A stretch of 37,726 nt of DNA, taken from contig CAZXLK010000006.1 in assembly GCA_964641775.1 (NCBI GenBank), forward strand, positions 1 through 37,726, read 5' to 3'. The notes under the pieces were generated by a model, which was given only the letters and a program-made list of their open reading frames with translations, did no database searches and was not told the DNA's origin. The stretch is from CAIPFQ01 sp964641775 (GTDB lineage: Bacteria; Chlamydiota; Chlamydiia; Chlamydiales; SM23-39). Position 1 is the first letter of the stretch, and every line of letters starts with the position of its first letter. The position numbers and the translations under genes are program-made. This document shows, in pieces, positions 1-6,595 of this stretch.

Positions 1-51
1 GAATATGAAGACAAGCAAGAACTTGTTTGTAAACGCCGCAATCACTGGTAA

Positions 52-2238
52 TTATGGGAAAAGCGCAACAACTTGATTTGCCCCGATTTGCAGCGCTCCA
101 TTGAACACCACATCATTCCATAACAAATCGTATGCCTTATGAATACGATCCTTGGCTCTGAACACTGATATCCGAGATGCGCTCTGTTTGATTCCTCTTG
201 ATGCCAGTGCTCCAATCATATCCCCACCAACCACCATTTGAGGTGCCATGGCCGGAACAAAAAATGCTCCAACAACCCCTGCTACTACTCCCCCAACGCG
301 GAAGTGATTGCCCCGATTTGCATTTTCTTTTTCAAATCGAGCAGTTTTTGTTTTCAGATTTGTAATCTCTTTTTGCATCGATTGCGCAAGATTTTCTAGA
401 TCCTTTTTATCTGTTTCTATTTGCAAATCAATTTCTTTTAGATTCTGTCCATGGAATTGACGAATCTTTCGTGTTTGGCTTTTTCTCATATAACATGCAA
501 GGACTGCTTGCATCTCAAGAGATCTTTCCATAAGGAGATTGATTTCATTGTAAAGGGGATAGAGCGATCGTTTAAGCGCCTCTTTTTCTCTACTGGTAAG
601 AAATTCAATAGGGGAGTCTTTATCCAAAAGCTTTTGCTCACGGATCTTCAATGTTTTCAAATGAGACACCAAAAGTTGAATCTGGGAATAGATTTTATTT
701 GCCCCGGTCTCATTTAATATCTGAGTGGAGATGGTCTCCATCTCTTCCATTGTTTTTAGAGTCTTTTCTTTTCTCTCTTGAAAAATGCGATTTGCAAATC
801 TAGCGTTTACCTCTGGCTTTGAATCTCCGCTGATGACAAAATTTTCAGCTAGTATATCAATGATCTGTGCAGTAAGGTTTTCAATGGTATTTCTAAACTC
901 TACTTTAGCTTTTTCGAAATCTTGTTTCAATTTTTCTTCGTCCTGAGGAGGATGACCAGAAAGAGCATTTGTTGCGCTATCAAAAATAGTTGCAAATAGA
1001 TTCTCCAGATTCTCTTCGACTGCAAATTGGTCGTACATGCAATTTAGGCCGATGTCCATTACAAGATGGATCAGGGTGTCTTTCTGAACTAAAAACTTAA
1101 CCAAACGATCTTCGCCTTTGTCAAAAAGCTCTTTATTTTTCAGCCTTTCAAGCGCAACTTGCACTTCTTCAACCGTATTGCAATTAGCCATTCCGAGAGA
1201 TCTCAAAATTTGCTCCGAAAGTGCATCAAACTTTCTCGATCCCCCGGGTGCTCCAGGATCCCCATTTTTAAGAGTTTCTTGCAGAGTTTTAATCTGAATA
1301 GTAAGCGATTGTGTAAGGTTTAAGAAAAAAGGAATATTTTCTTTTTTGAACTGCTCTTTACAAGTATCGAAAGTAGAGCCAAGAAGCATTGGGACAATCT
1401 GCTCGCGTACAATCCACGTCGCAATCCAGTTGATCGGGTAATTGAAAATAGAAAATCCAAAGTCGATATGAGAAGGGGCCAAATGCTTCATGATGGAACC
1501 GGTGAGCTTTTTGAAAAGCTCTGCCCGCTGCTCAACTGTTTCTTTGGTCGCTTTTTCACGGTAGCTATGCAAATCTCCATTTGCCCCATTTTCATTTGCA
1601 AAAGCTACAGTTGCATTGTTATAAGTTTTGAAAAACTCTACTATATCTTCTATAAAGCCATTTAAAAACTGATTTCTCTTCTCTCCATCTTTTATGATAT
1701 TGGTCCTAACTGCATTGAGAATGTGTTTTAAATAGGCGTCAATACCAATTTCTAGAAGGCCTGTCTTCCAAAGTAATAGATAAAAGATTCCAATGATGAT
1801 TTTTTTCCCAAGACTAATCTGATCGCCATACTCATTCATGTAAATCTTCCAAAGAGAAGGGTCTTCGCTTTGAGATAAATCATCTAGCATATAAAAAATG
1901 GCAGAGCTGTCCCCACCCTGAATCCCGCTATAATAATGCATGGTTTGCAGCATGCTGAGAAAGCCCACTTTTTTGATGAGAAGATCGAACTTTTGGTCGG
2001 TATTTTTTATAGCAACCGCTGCAAGATCAATGGGCTTTTTAGCTGGGATAACCGGCAAGGACTTCGTCAGTCTTGCTTCAAATACTTTGATTTTTTCATC
2101 AAGCTCGGAAAGAGGCTTGGATGGATCTTTAGGTGAAACCTTGTTTTGGGCACCTCTTAAGAGATAATTTGGAGTTTCAAAGGCATTTGCCCTTGCCCAC
2201 TGAAACCAAGAACTATTTTGACTTGTAATAGATGTCAT
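52..2238 (-). CDS. Large hypothetical protein with coiled-coil regions and C-terminal hydrophobic hairpin
   Basis: I do not recognise this 728-residue protein. It is mostly charged and helical, without a signal peptide. A hydrophobic stretch lies near residues 144-165 and a Gly/Val/Ala-rich one near 650-675, preceded by a Lys/Glu-rich, probably coiled-coil region at about 560-645. A short Gly/Pro-rich linker lies near residue 330. Its ATG is preceded by TAGGAAAATTT (weak SD), with a TATAAT on its own strand at 2256-2261. It is divergent from mazG. A large, lineage-restricted, helical protein with one or two membrane hairpins in a chlamydia suggests a type III secreted or inclusion-associated protein, but that is inference from size, composition and context only. 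Confidence 0.8.
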   Translation of the reverse strand: MTSITSQNSSWFQWARANAFETPNYLLRGAQNKVSPKDPSKPLSELDEKIKVFEARLTKSLPVIPAKKPIDLAAVAIKNTDQKFDLLIKKVGFLSMLQTMHYYSGIQGGDSSAIFYMLDDLSQSEDPSLWKIYMNEYGDQISLGKKIIIGIFYLLLWKTGLLEIGIDAYLKHILNAVRTNIIKDGEKRNQFLNGFIEDIVEFFKTYNNATVAFANENGANGDLHSYREKATKETVEQRAELFKKLTGSIMKHLAPSHIDFGFSIFNYPINWIATWIVREQIVPMLLGSTFDTCKEQFKKENIPFFLNLTQSLTIQIKTLQETLKNGDPGAPGGSRKFDALSEQILRSLGMANCNTVEEVQVALERLKNKELFDKGEDRLVKFLVQKDTLIHLVMDIGLNCMYDQFAVEENLENLFATIFDSATNALSGHPPQDEEKLKQDFEKAKVEFRNTIENLTAQIIDILAENFVISGDSKPEVNARFANRIFQERKEKTLKTMEEMETISTQILNETGANKIYSQIQLLVSHLKTLKIREQKLLDKDSPIEFLTSREKEALKRSLYPLYNEINLLMERSLEMQAVLACYMRKSQTRKIRQFHGQNLKEIDLQIETDKKDLENLAQSMQKEITNLKTKTARFEKENANRGNHFRVGGVVAGVVGAFFVPAMAPQMVVGGDMIGALASRGIKQSASRISVFRAKDRIHKAYDLLWNDVVFNGALQIGANQVVALFP

Positions 2239-2299
2239 AAATTTTCCTAAATAGTATTATACTATATTTGTGACTAAAATTCTATGTAAAGAAATTACT

Positions 2300-2905
2300 A
2301 TGAATGACTTCGATGAGCTTCTAAAAATTTGTGATACCCTTTTGGGTCCTAATGGCTGCCCCTGGGATAAAGAGCAGACATTCAATACCTTAAAACCATA
2401 CATTCTCGAAGAGACCCATGAGCTTTTAGAAGCCATGGATATGAATGACAACAAAAAAATTGAAGAAGAGCTGGGCGATTGTATCTATGCGTTGATCTTT
2501 CTTGCCAAGCTTGCTGAGCAAAATCAATTATTTAGTATTAAGGATTCCCTCCGTCTTGTTGCTGAAAAGCTCATCCGTCGTCACCCCCACATTTTTCAAG
2601 GAGTGAAAGTGGCATCTACGGAAGAGGTTATGCACAATTGGGAAGCCATCAAGAAAAAAGAGGGGAAAAAGAATCCCATCGCAGACATTCCACCAACGCT
2701 ACCCGCCCTAGCTCGGGCGCAAAAAATCGTCTTAAAGCTCCGCCGTCATAAAAAAGAGTCCCGTAAGTCCTCGCCTCTCACATCGGAAGACGAGCTAGGA
2801 GAAAAACTCTGGGAGCTTGTGCAGCAAGCCGAAAATGCCGGTTTCGATGCGGAAAGCGCACTTCGGCTTGCCTGCCTCAAGCACGAGCAAAACTGGATTC
2901 ATTAA
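2300..2905 (+). CDS. mazG: MazG-family nucleoside triphosphate pyrophosphohydrolase
   Basis: Hydrolyses (d)NTPs to NMP and pyrophosphate, clearing non-canonical nucleotides in the cytoplasm. The N-terminus has the MazG hallmark GPNGCPWDKEQTF (residues 16-28), then the metal-binding EExxE (37-41, EETHE) and ExxD (57-60, ELGD) motifs of the all-alpha NTP-PPase fold. At 201 residues it is shorter than E. coli MazG (263); the second repeat looks reduced. I chose the ATG at 2300 because MNDFDELL aligns with the start of E. coli MazG as I recall it. An in-frame GTG at 2270 sits 6 nt after a TATACT and would add 10 unconserved residues. The stop overlaps by 4 nt the stop of the convergent small gene. 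Confidence 0.93.
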   Translation: MNDFDELLKICDTLLGPNGCPWDKEQTFNTLKPYILEETHELLEAMDMNDNKKIEEELGDCIYALIFLAKLAEQNQLFSIKDSLRLVAEKLIRRHPHIFQGVKVASTEEVMHNWEAIKKKEGKKNPIADIPPTLPALARAQKIVLKLRRHKKESRKSSPLTSEDELGEKLWELVQQAENAGFDAESALRLACLKHEQNWIH

Positions 2906-3183
2906 CAAAAAGTAGTCTGAAAACAGTTCTTTATTTTTTGACAAAAAGTAACTTCTTCAGCATTGCTTGCAGCAGTTTTTTGAAAAGAAACACCCACATG
3001 TGCAGCACAGGTGTACTCAGGGGCAGGCACTGGGGTTACTACCACTTTTTTTACAACTTCATCCACTTTTTTTACTTCTTCTTTTGGTGAATTTTTAGGT
3101 GAAGAAACAGGTGAGTCTTCACCTGGAAACACAACTACCCAATCAGAATCAGGGCTTATTTTTCTATCTAGTGCATTCATCAT
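2902..3183 (-). CDS. Small hypothetical protein, Pro/Val/Lys-rich linker and Cys-containing tail
   Basis: A 93-residue protein of unknown function. Residues ~24-55 are rich in Ser, Pro, Lys and Val and look disordered; the C-terminal third has four cysteines (positions 58, 81, 87 and 93, the last being the C-terminal residue). There is no membrane segment or signal peptide. It is the third of three minus-strand genes after the membrane protein at 3618-3989 and the winged-helix-like protein at 3216-3611. It ends in a TTAA shared with the mazG stop. The ORF is short, but its position and exact abutment to mazG favour a real gene. Confidence 0.5.
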   Translation of the reverse strand: MMNALDRKISPDSDWVVVFPGEDSPVSSPKNSPKEEVKKVDEVVKKVVVTPVPAPEYTCAAHVGVSFQKTAASNAEEVTFCQKIKNCFQTTFC

Positions 3184-3215
3184 ATAAAAAACCTTTTTAC
3201 AAAAATCAAAGAGAC

Positions 3216-3611
3216 TTATCTTTTATAGAAAGTTCCCTTGAACAATCTACACTTTTCAAGAGCAAAATTAAGATCACAAATTGTCTGATATCTTTGCTTC
3301 AAAGAGTGGGTTTTGGGAGGAAACTGTTCTATCAAAAGTCCCTTAGAGAGCAAAAATTTGATCACCCGATAAATTGTGTCATCACTACGCTCTGTATAAT
3401 GAGCAATTTCCCATCTGCTACACCATCTGCCATGGCAAAACTTTAAGGCCTTTTCATGGGTAGATTCTCTATTTGATTTTACCTTCGCAGAAATGGTAGC
3501 AGCTATGTCATCTACAGAAGCTTCCAGTGAAATTGGCTCTTGCCAGCTTGGGTCTGTCCAGAGTATCGGAAAATCATTAACATCATTGAAATTTAGGCTC
3601 CTGAATGTCAT
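3216..3611 (-). CDS. Putative winged-helix DNA-binding protein
   Basis: A 131-residue protein. Residues ~65-95 read as a winged helix-turn-helix: WSRWEIA-like helix (CSRWEIAHYTERS), then a recognition-helix-like DDTIYRVIKFLLSKG and a short wing containing LLIE. This resembles MarR/phage-type wHTH units, but no specific family is recognisable. The N-terminal ~45 residues are acidic and unassigned. The gene starts 6 nt after the stop of the upstream membrane protein, so the two are probably co-transcribed; a regulator or a nucleic-acid-binding partner is possible. Function is inferred from fold pattern only. Confidence 0.6.
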   Translation of the reverse strand: MTFRSLNFNDVNDFPILWTDPSWQEPISLEASVDDIAATISAKVKSNRESTHEKALKFCHGRWCSRWEIAHYTERSDDTIYRVIKFLLSKGLLIEQFPPKTHSLKQRYQTICDLNFALEKCRLFKGTFYKR

Positions 3612-3617
3612 ATTGGT

Positions 3618-3989
3618 TTATTTTTTTTCCTCGATTTCATGTTGGATATCTTCATCTTTTTCCTCCTCGTCTTCTATTTCCTCATCAGGCGTGGGAGCAA
3701 TGAATTCTTTACCCAGTACATAAATGGATCCTAAAGAAAAAAGAATCGGAAGGAAGATCCGCCAAGCAATATCAAATTGAACAGTGATAAAAGTCCCAAC
3801 AAAGACAAGAAGCGATATGCACATATCATACGTTCTTCCAAGGAGATATTGCCTTAATGCAAATGGAATTCCAATGACAAGCATAATCCCCGGCCACCAA
3901 ATATCTACAATGATCAAAATGATCATCCCGACTAAAAATATGATGCCGCTGATGGCATTTGCTTTTTTCTTTGAGGTGATGGTTGTCAT
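3618..3989 (-). CDS. Small multi-pass membrane protein with acidic tail
   Basis: From the ATG at 3989 this is a 123-residue protein. Hydrophobic segments lie at about residues 13-32, 33-47, 54-72 and 75-95, followed by a strongly acidic C-terminal tail (~24 residues, mostly Glu/Asp). The arrangement recalls the short four-segment region of LiaI/LiaF-like membrane proteins, but I would not assign that family. A longer reading from 4070 would run through the promoter and start of the divergent aldolase, so I rejected it. It is first in a three-gene minus-strand cluster. Confidence 0.65.
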   Translation of the reverse strand: MTTITSKKKANAISGIIFLVGMIILIIVDIWWPGIMLVIGIPFALRQYLLGRTYDMCISLLVFVGTFITVQFDIAWRIFLPILFSLGSIYVLGKEFIAPTPDEEIEDEEEKDEDIQHEIEEKK

Positions 3990-4012
3990 TAACCGCCCGC
4001 TTGAGATAAAAT
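3983..4012 (+). promoter_or_regulatory. Candidate sigma-70/sigma-66 type promoter of the aldolase, leaderless arrangement
   Basis: TTGTCA (3983-3988), 18-nt spacer, TAAAAT (4007-4012). The aldolase ATG begins 10 nt after the end of the -10 hexamer, which would leave a 5' leader of only 2-3 nt, and no SD is visible. Confidence 0.5.
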
Positions 4013-4021
4013 CATTTTCAC

Positions 4022-5074
4022 ATGAACTACTCAGAAATTCAAGCTCTTCTTGGCGACCAAGCAGAATCACTTTTAAAACATACCTGTAAAACGGTTCCCA
4101 AAAATCAACTCCACATTCCGGGACCTGATTGGGTGGATCGGATTTTTGCAGTGAGCGATCGCAATTCTAGAGTCTTAAGAAGCCTCCAATCGCTTTTTTC
4201 TCATGGGCGCCTAAAAAATACCGGCTATCTTTCCATCTTACCTGTCGATCAAGGAATTGAGCATGGAGCAGGCGCTTCTTTTGCCCCAAATCCCGAATAT
4301 TTTGATCCTGAAAATATCATCAAACTTGCAATAGAAGGGGGGTGCAATGCAGTTGCATCTTCTCTTGGTGTGTTAGGAAGTGTTTCCCGCAAATACGCTC
4401 ACAAAATTCCCTTCCTTCTTAAGTTGAACCACAATGAGCTTCTCTCTTTCCCAAATAGTTACGACCAAACCATTTTTGCAGGCGTCAGGCAAGCCTATGA
4501 CATGGGATGTGTTGCAGTAGGTGCTACGATCTATTTTGGCTCACTCGAGAGCCGCCGCCAAATCCAGGAAATCAGCCATGCTTTTGCAATAGCCCACGAA
4601 CTTGGAATGGCCACAGTCCTTTGGTGCTACCTCCGCAACAAGGCTTTTAGAGCTGATAAAGATTACCATGAAGCCGCCGATCTTACCGGACAAGCGAATC
4701 ATCTTGGCGCAACCCTTGGCGCAGATATCGTAAAGCAAAAGCTTCCCGTCTGCGATGGGGGATTTAAAGCCCTGAATTTCGGCAAATTTTCCGAAAAAAT
4801 GTACACCCAGCTCTCAAGTTCCCATCCCATCGACCTTACCCGCTACCAAGTTATTAATGGCTACATGGGCCGCATTGGCCTCATCAACTCCGGAGGCGCC
4901 TCCGGCAAGAATGATCTTCAAGAAGCCGCAATGACTGCCGTCATCAATAAACGGGCCGGCGGCATCGGCCTCATCTCAGGCCGCAAAGCCTTCCAAAAAC
5001 CGATGAAAGATGGCATCCATCTTCTCAATACCATCCAAGATATCTACCTCGCCAAAGAAATCGCCTTAGCTTAA
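4022..5074 (+). CDS. fbaB: Class I fructose-bisphosphate aldolase, DhnA/FbaB type
   Basis: Cleaves fructose 1,6-bisphosphate to DHAP and glyceraldehyde 3-phosphate (and the reverse) through a Schiff-base lysine in the cytoplasm. The 350-residue protein has the DhnA-family pattern: PVDQGIEHG at 74-82 (substrate pocket), the candidate catalytic Lys238 in GADIVKQKLP, and the phosphate-binding INSGGAS (288-294) followed by GGIGLISGRKAFQ near the C-terminus. The length matches E. coli FbaB. Chlamydiae use this type instead of a class II enzyme (C. trachomatis dhnA). No SD is visible; a TTGTCA/TAAAAT promoter sits just before the ATG. Downstream is a repeat-filled convergent spacer. Confidence 0.95.
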   Translation: MNYSEIQALLGDQAESLLKHTCKTVPKNQLHIPGPDWVDRIFAVSDRNSRVLRSLQSLFSHGRLKNTGYLSILPVDQGIEHGAGASFAPNPEYFDPENIIKLAIEGGCNAVASSLGVLGSVSRKYAHKIPFLLKLNHNELLSFPNSYDQTIFAGVRQAYDMGCVAVGATIYFGSLESRRQIQEISHAFAIAHELGMATVLWCYLRNKAFRADKDYHEAADLTGQANHLGATLGADIVKQKLPVCDGGFKALNFGKFSEKMYTQLSSSHPIDLTRYQVINGYMGRIGLINSGGASGKNDLQEAAMTAVINKRAGGIGLISGRKAFQKPMKDGIHLLNTIQDIYLAKEIALA

Positions 5075-5082
5075 AAATTCAC

Positions 5083-5165
5083 CACAGAGATAGAAACCAC
5101 AGAGGAAGATTTTCTTTTTACTTTCCGATCCCGATACCGTGCCCGATACCGAGACCGAGACCGAA
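5083..5165. repeat. Intergenic repeat block: ACCACAGAG direct repeat plus CCGAGA hexamer array
   Basis: Between the convergent aldolase and 5176-5664. The first part carries two copies of an ACCACAGAG word about 18 nt apart (5083-5106), a word that recurs at 21507-21541. The second part (about 5127-5165) is a degenerate run of CCGATA, CCGTGC and CCGAGA hexamers, ending with three CCGAGA/CCGAAT units. The same hexamers form the array after glgX. No gene or classical terminator is visible. Confidence 0.7.
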
Positions 5166-5175
5166 TAGGGTATCA

Positions 5176-5664
5176 TCACGACCTATGCCCCAATTCCCAA
5201 TTTTTCAATCTCTCTCGGTATGCTTCCAGAAACTCAAGTCTTTCGGTATTTTCTTTCATCTCATTTTCGATCCGTTGGATCATATGTGTGGAAATAATTC
5301 TGTAATTACCATCATTTATTTTGTCCAATTCTTCGATTTCATGCAGATTTTGGTGTAATAGATCAATCACAACAGGACAATCAATTTCTTCATCGAGAAG
5401 TTCTCTAATTTGACCCAACGTCTTATTTACATCTTTTCTTATCCTATGAATGTCTTTTAAAAGACGATTTCCAATTCGGATGATCGTATTTGATGTTTTG
5501 ATCATTCTTTGGAACTTTTTTGCATCTGGGGGGATATTCGAGTGCATGAGTTTTGTGCAACTTTTTCCAAACAAATATTGGCGATGTTTGGAATAGTTTT
5601 CATATCTTTTCATGATCAAATCATCGCGGGCTGAAAGATTTTGAAATTTCAAAAATACATTCAT
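5176..5664 (-). CDS. Hypothetical coiled-coil protein
   Basis: A 162-residue, highly charged, helix-predicted protein without signal peptide or membrane segment. Residues ~50-160 form long amphipathic helices, broken near 95-100 (EIDCPVV). No family is recognised. Its ATG is preceded by GGGGAGGAAG...GGGGAAATT, which offers a good SD. A strong promoter lies about 105 nt upstream (5769-5796), leaving a leader of about 95-100 nt that contains a short overlapping ORF (5621-5743). Helical, soluble and apparently lineage-specific, it could be a secreted effector or a structural partner. Confidence 0.7.
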   Translation of the reverse strand: MNVFLKFQNLSARDDLIMKRYENYSKHRQYLFGKSCTKLMHSNIPPDAKKFQRMIKTSNTIIRIGNRLLKDIHRIRKDVNKTLGQIRELLDEEIDCPVVIDLLHQNLHEIEELDKINDGNYRIISTHMIQRIENEMKENTERLEFLEAYRERLKNWELGHRS

Positions 5665-5743
5665 AATTTCCCCATCTTCCTCCCCGGATGGCTTGGGTTA
5701 TTTTTTCTACGGAAAGTTTTGTTATGATAGGTTGTATTGTCAT
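5621..5743 (-). CDS. Candidate 40-residue upstream ORF in the leader of the coiled-coil gene
   Basis: An ATG at 5743, preceded by AGGGGATT (SD-like), opens a 40-codon frame ending TGA at 5621. It overlaps the start of the 162-residue gene out of frame by 44 nt. Its first residues read MTIQPIITKLSVEKITQ and its tail is basic. It lies downstream of the strong promoter and could be a leader peptide, but ORFs this short occur by chance. Confidence 0.25.
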   Translation of the reverse strand: MTIQPIITKLSVEKITQAIRGGRWGNYECIFEISKSFSPR

Positions 5744-5768
5744 AATCCCCTGTTGTTAAAGTGGATAG

Positions 5769-5796
5769 ACTATACCGCATTTTGAAAAAAAGTCAA
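5769..5796 (-). promoter_or_regulatory. Strong candidate promoter for the coiled-coil gene
   Basis: Read on the minus strand: TTGACT, 16-nt spacer, TATAGT. It is the best -35/-10 match in this part of the window and drives toward 5664. Confidence 0.6.
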
Positions 5797-5809
5797 AGAG
5801 AGAACCTGA

Positions 5810-6076
5810 TTATCCTTGCCTAATATTTCTCAGATAAAATCCAATCGGGTCGCTGAAATCGACGTCGTCGAGGATCGAACTTTCATCATCAAACCGTTCT
5901 ACTGCTTTAATATTTACACGAGACGCTCTATTTTGTGATTTAGCATCTGAATACCCACTTTCATCTCCGGTTATTGGAAAGGTTAGGGGGCAATTGTTAT
6001 CATGGTTCAGAGGGGTGTTCTGATCATAATTATTAGTATTATTAGTACAAGCGAAACATCTAAAATAAAATGACAT
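5810..6076 (-). CDS. Small hypothetical protein, tandem paralogue A (CFAC family)
   Basis: An 88-residue protein clearly homologous to the neighbouring gene at 6205-6513. Both open MS-x-x-F-[RK]-CFAC and share a block of TPLNH-x-x-NC-x-L-x-FPIT, then TGDES-x-Y, SQNRA and FDDESSIL. The C-termini diverge, both ending in RQG. There is no signal peptide or membrane segment; the protein is Asn/Asp/Ser-rich. The paired cysteines at positions 8 and 11 (CxxC) may bind metal or form a disulfide. An AGGAG SD precedes the ATG and a near-consensus promoter lies at 6106-6134. Function unknown. Confidence 0.75.
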   Translation of the reverse strand: MSFYFRCFACTNNTNNYDQNTPLNHDNNCPLTFPITGDESGYSDAKSQNRASRVNIKAVERFDDESSILDDVDFSDPIGFYLRNIRQG

Positions 6077-6105
6077 AATTATCTCCTATTATTATTAATA
6101 TATCT

Positions 6106-6134
6106 ATTATAACAATTATGTTATTTAATTACAA
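6106..6134 (-). promoter_or_regulatory. Promoter of CFAC paralogue A
   Basis: Minus-strand TTGTAA, 17-nt spacer, TATAAT, followed by a leader of about 22 nt and AGGAGATAATT before the ATG. The layout and much of the sequence are duplicated upstream of paralogue B. Confidence 0.7.
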
Positions 6135-6204
6135 TTAATTATTTACTGAGATAAATAATTCTGGGATAAATTCTTCTTATTTCATCAACAATTAGAGAAC
6201 CAAA

Positions 6205-6513
6205 TTACCCTTGCCTGGCGGCTACCATAAGTTGGTCCAAGAAATTCGTATGAAAACTTGGTTCAGAATTCATCGGGTCGTCGGAAGGGGTGGGGAGAAT
6301 CGAACTTTCATCATCAAATTGCTCTACTGATTTAACACTTACAGAATACGCTCTATTTTGTGATGTAGTTTCTGCATACATACTTTCATCTCCAGTTGTT
6401 GGAGTTATTGGAAAGTTTAGGGCGCAATTCATACCGTGGTTCAGAGGAGTTTTAAGTTCATAATTATTGGCATTATAGGTCATACAAGCAAAACATTTAA
6501 AATCAACTGACAT
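6205..6513 (-). CDS. Small hypothetical protein, tandem paralogue B (CFAC family)
   Basis: A 102-residue paralogue of 5810-6076, separated from it by 128 nt. It has the same N-terminal CFAC (residues 8-11), the same TPLNH and FPIT blocks and the same FDDESSIL block, with a 4-residue insertion (TPTT or similar) after FPIT and a longer, unrelated C-terminal segment before the shared RQG end. Its own promoter and AGGAG SD are conserved with the paralogue, showing that the duplication included the regulatory region. Retention of the CxxC and acidic blocks while linkers drift suggests selection on the protein. Confidence 0.75.
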   Translation of the reverse strand: MSVDFKCFACMTYNANNYELKTPLNHGMNCALNFPITPTTGDESMYAETTSQNRAYSVSVKSVEQFDDESSILPTPSDDPMNSEPSFHTNFLDQLMVAARQG

Positions 6514-6539
6514 AATTATCTCCTTTTATTATAATATAT

Positions 6540-6568
6540 ATTATAATAATTTTTTGATTTAATCGCAA
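6540..6568 (-). promoter_or_regulatory. Promoter of CFAC paralogue B
   Basis: Minus-strand TTGCGA, 17-nt spacer, TATAAT. A second TATAAT-like word lies just downstream. It sits immediately after the uvrA stop, so the gene has its own promoter and does not depend on read-through from uvrA. Confidence 0.65.
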
Positions 6569-6595
6569 TTAATTATTTTATGGGATAACTTCTTC

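Noticed and set aside
10..29. Imperfect palindrome downstream of the 728-residue gene as a terminator
   Set aside because: The stem has almost no loop and no T-run follows on the minus strand.
3099..3446. A 115-codon plus-strand frame
   Set aside because: It overlaps two minus-strand genes that form a consistent cluster, and it has no recognisable features.
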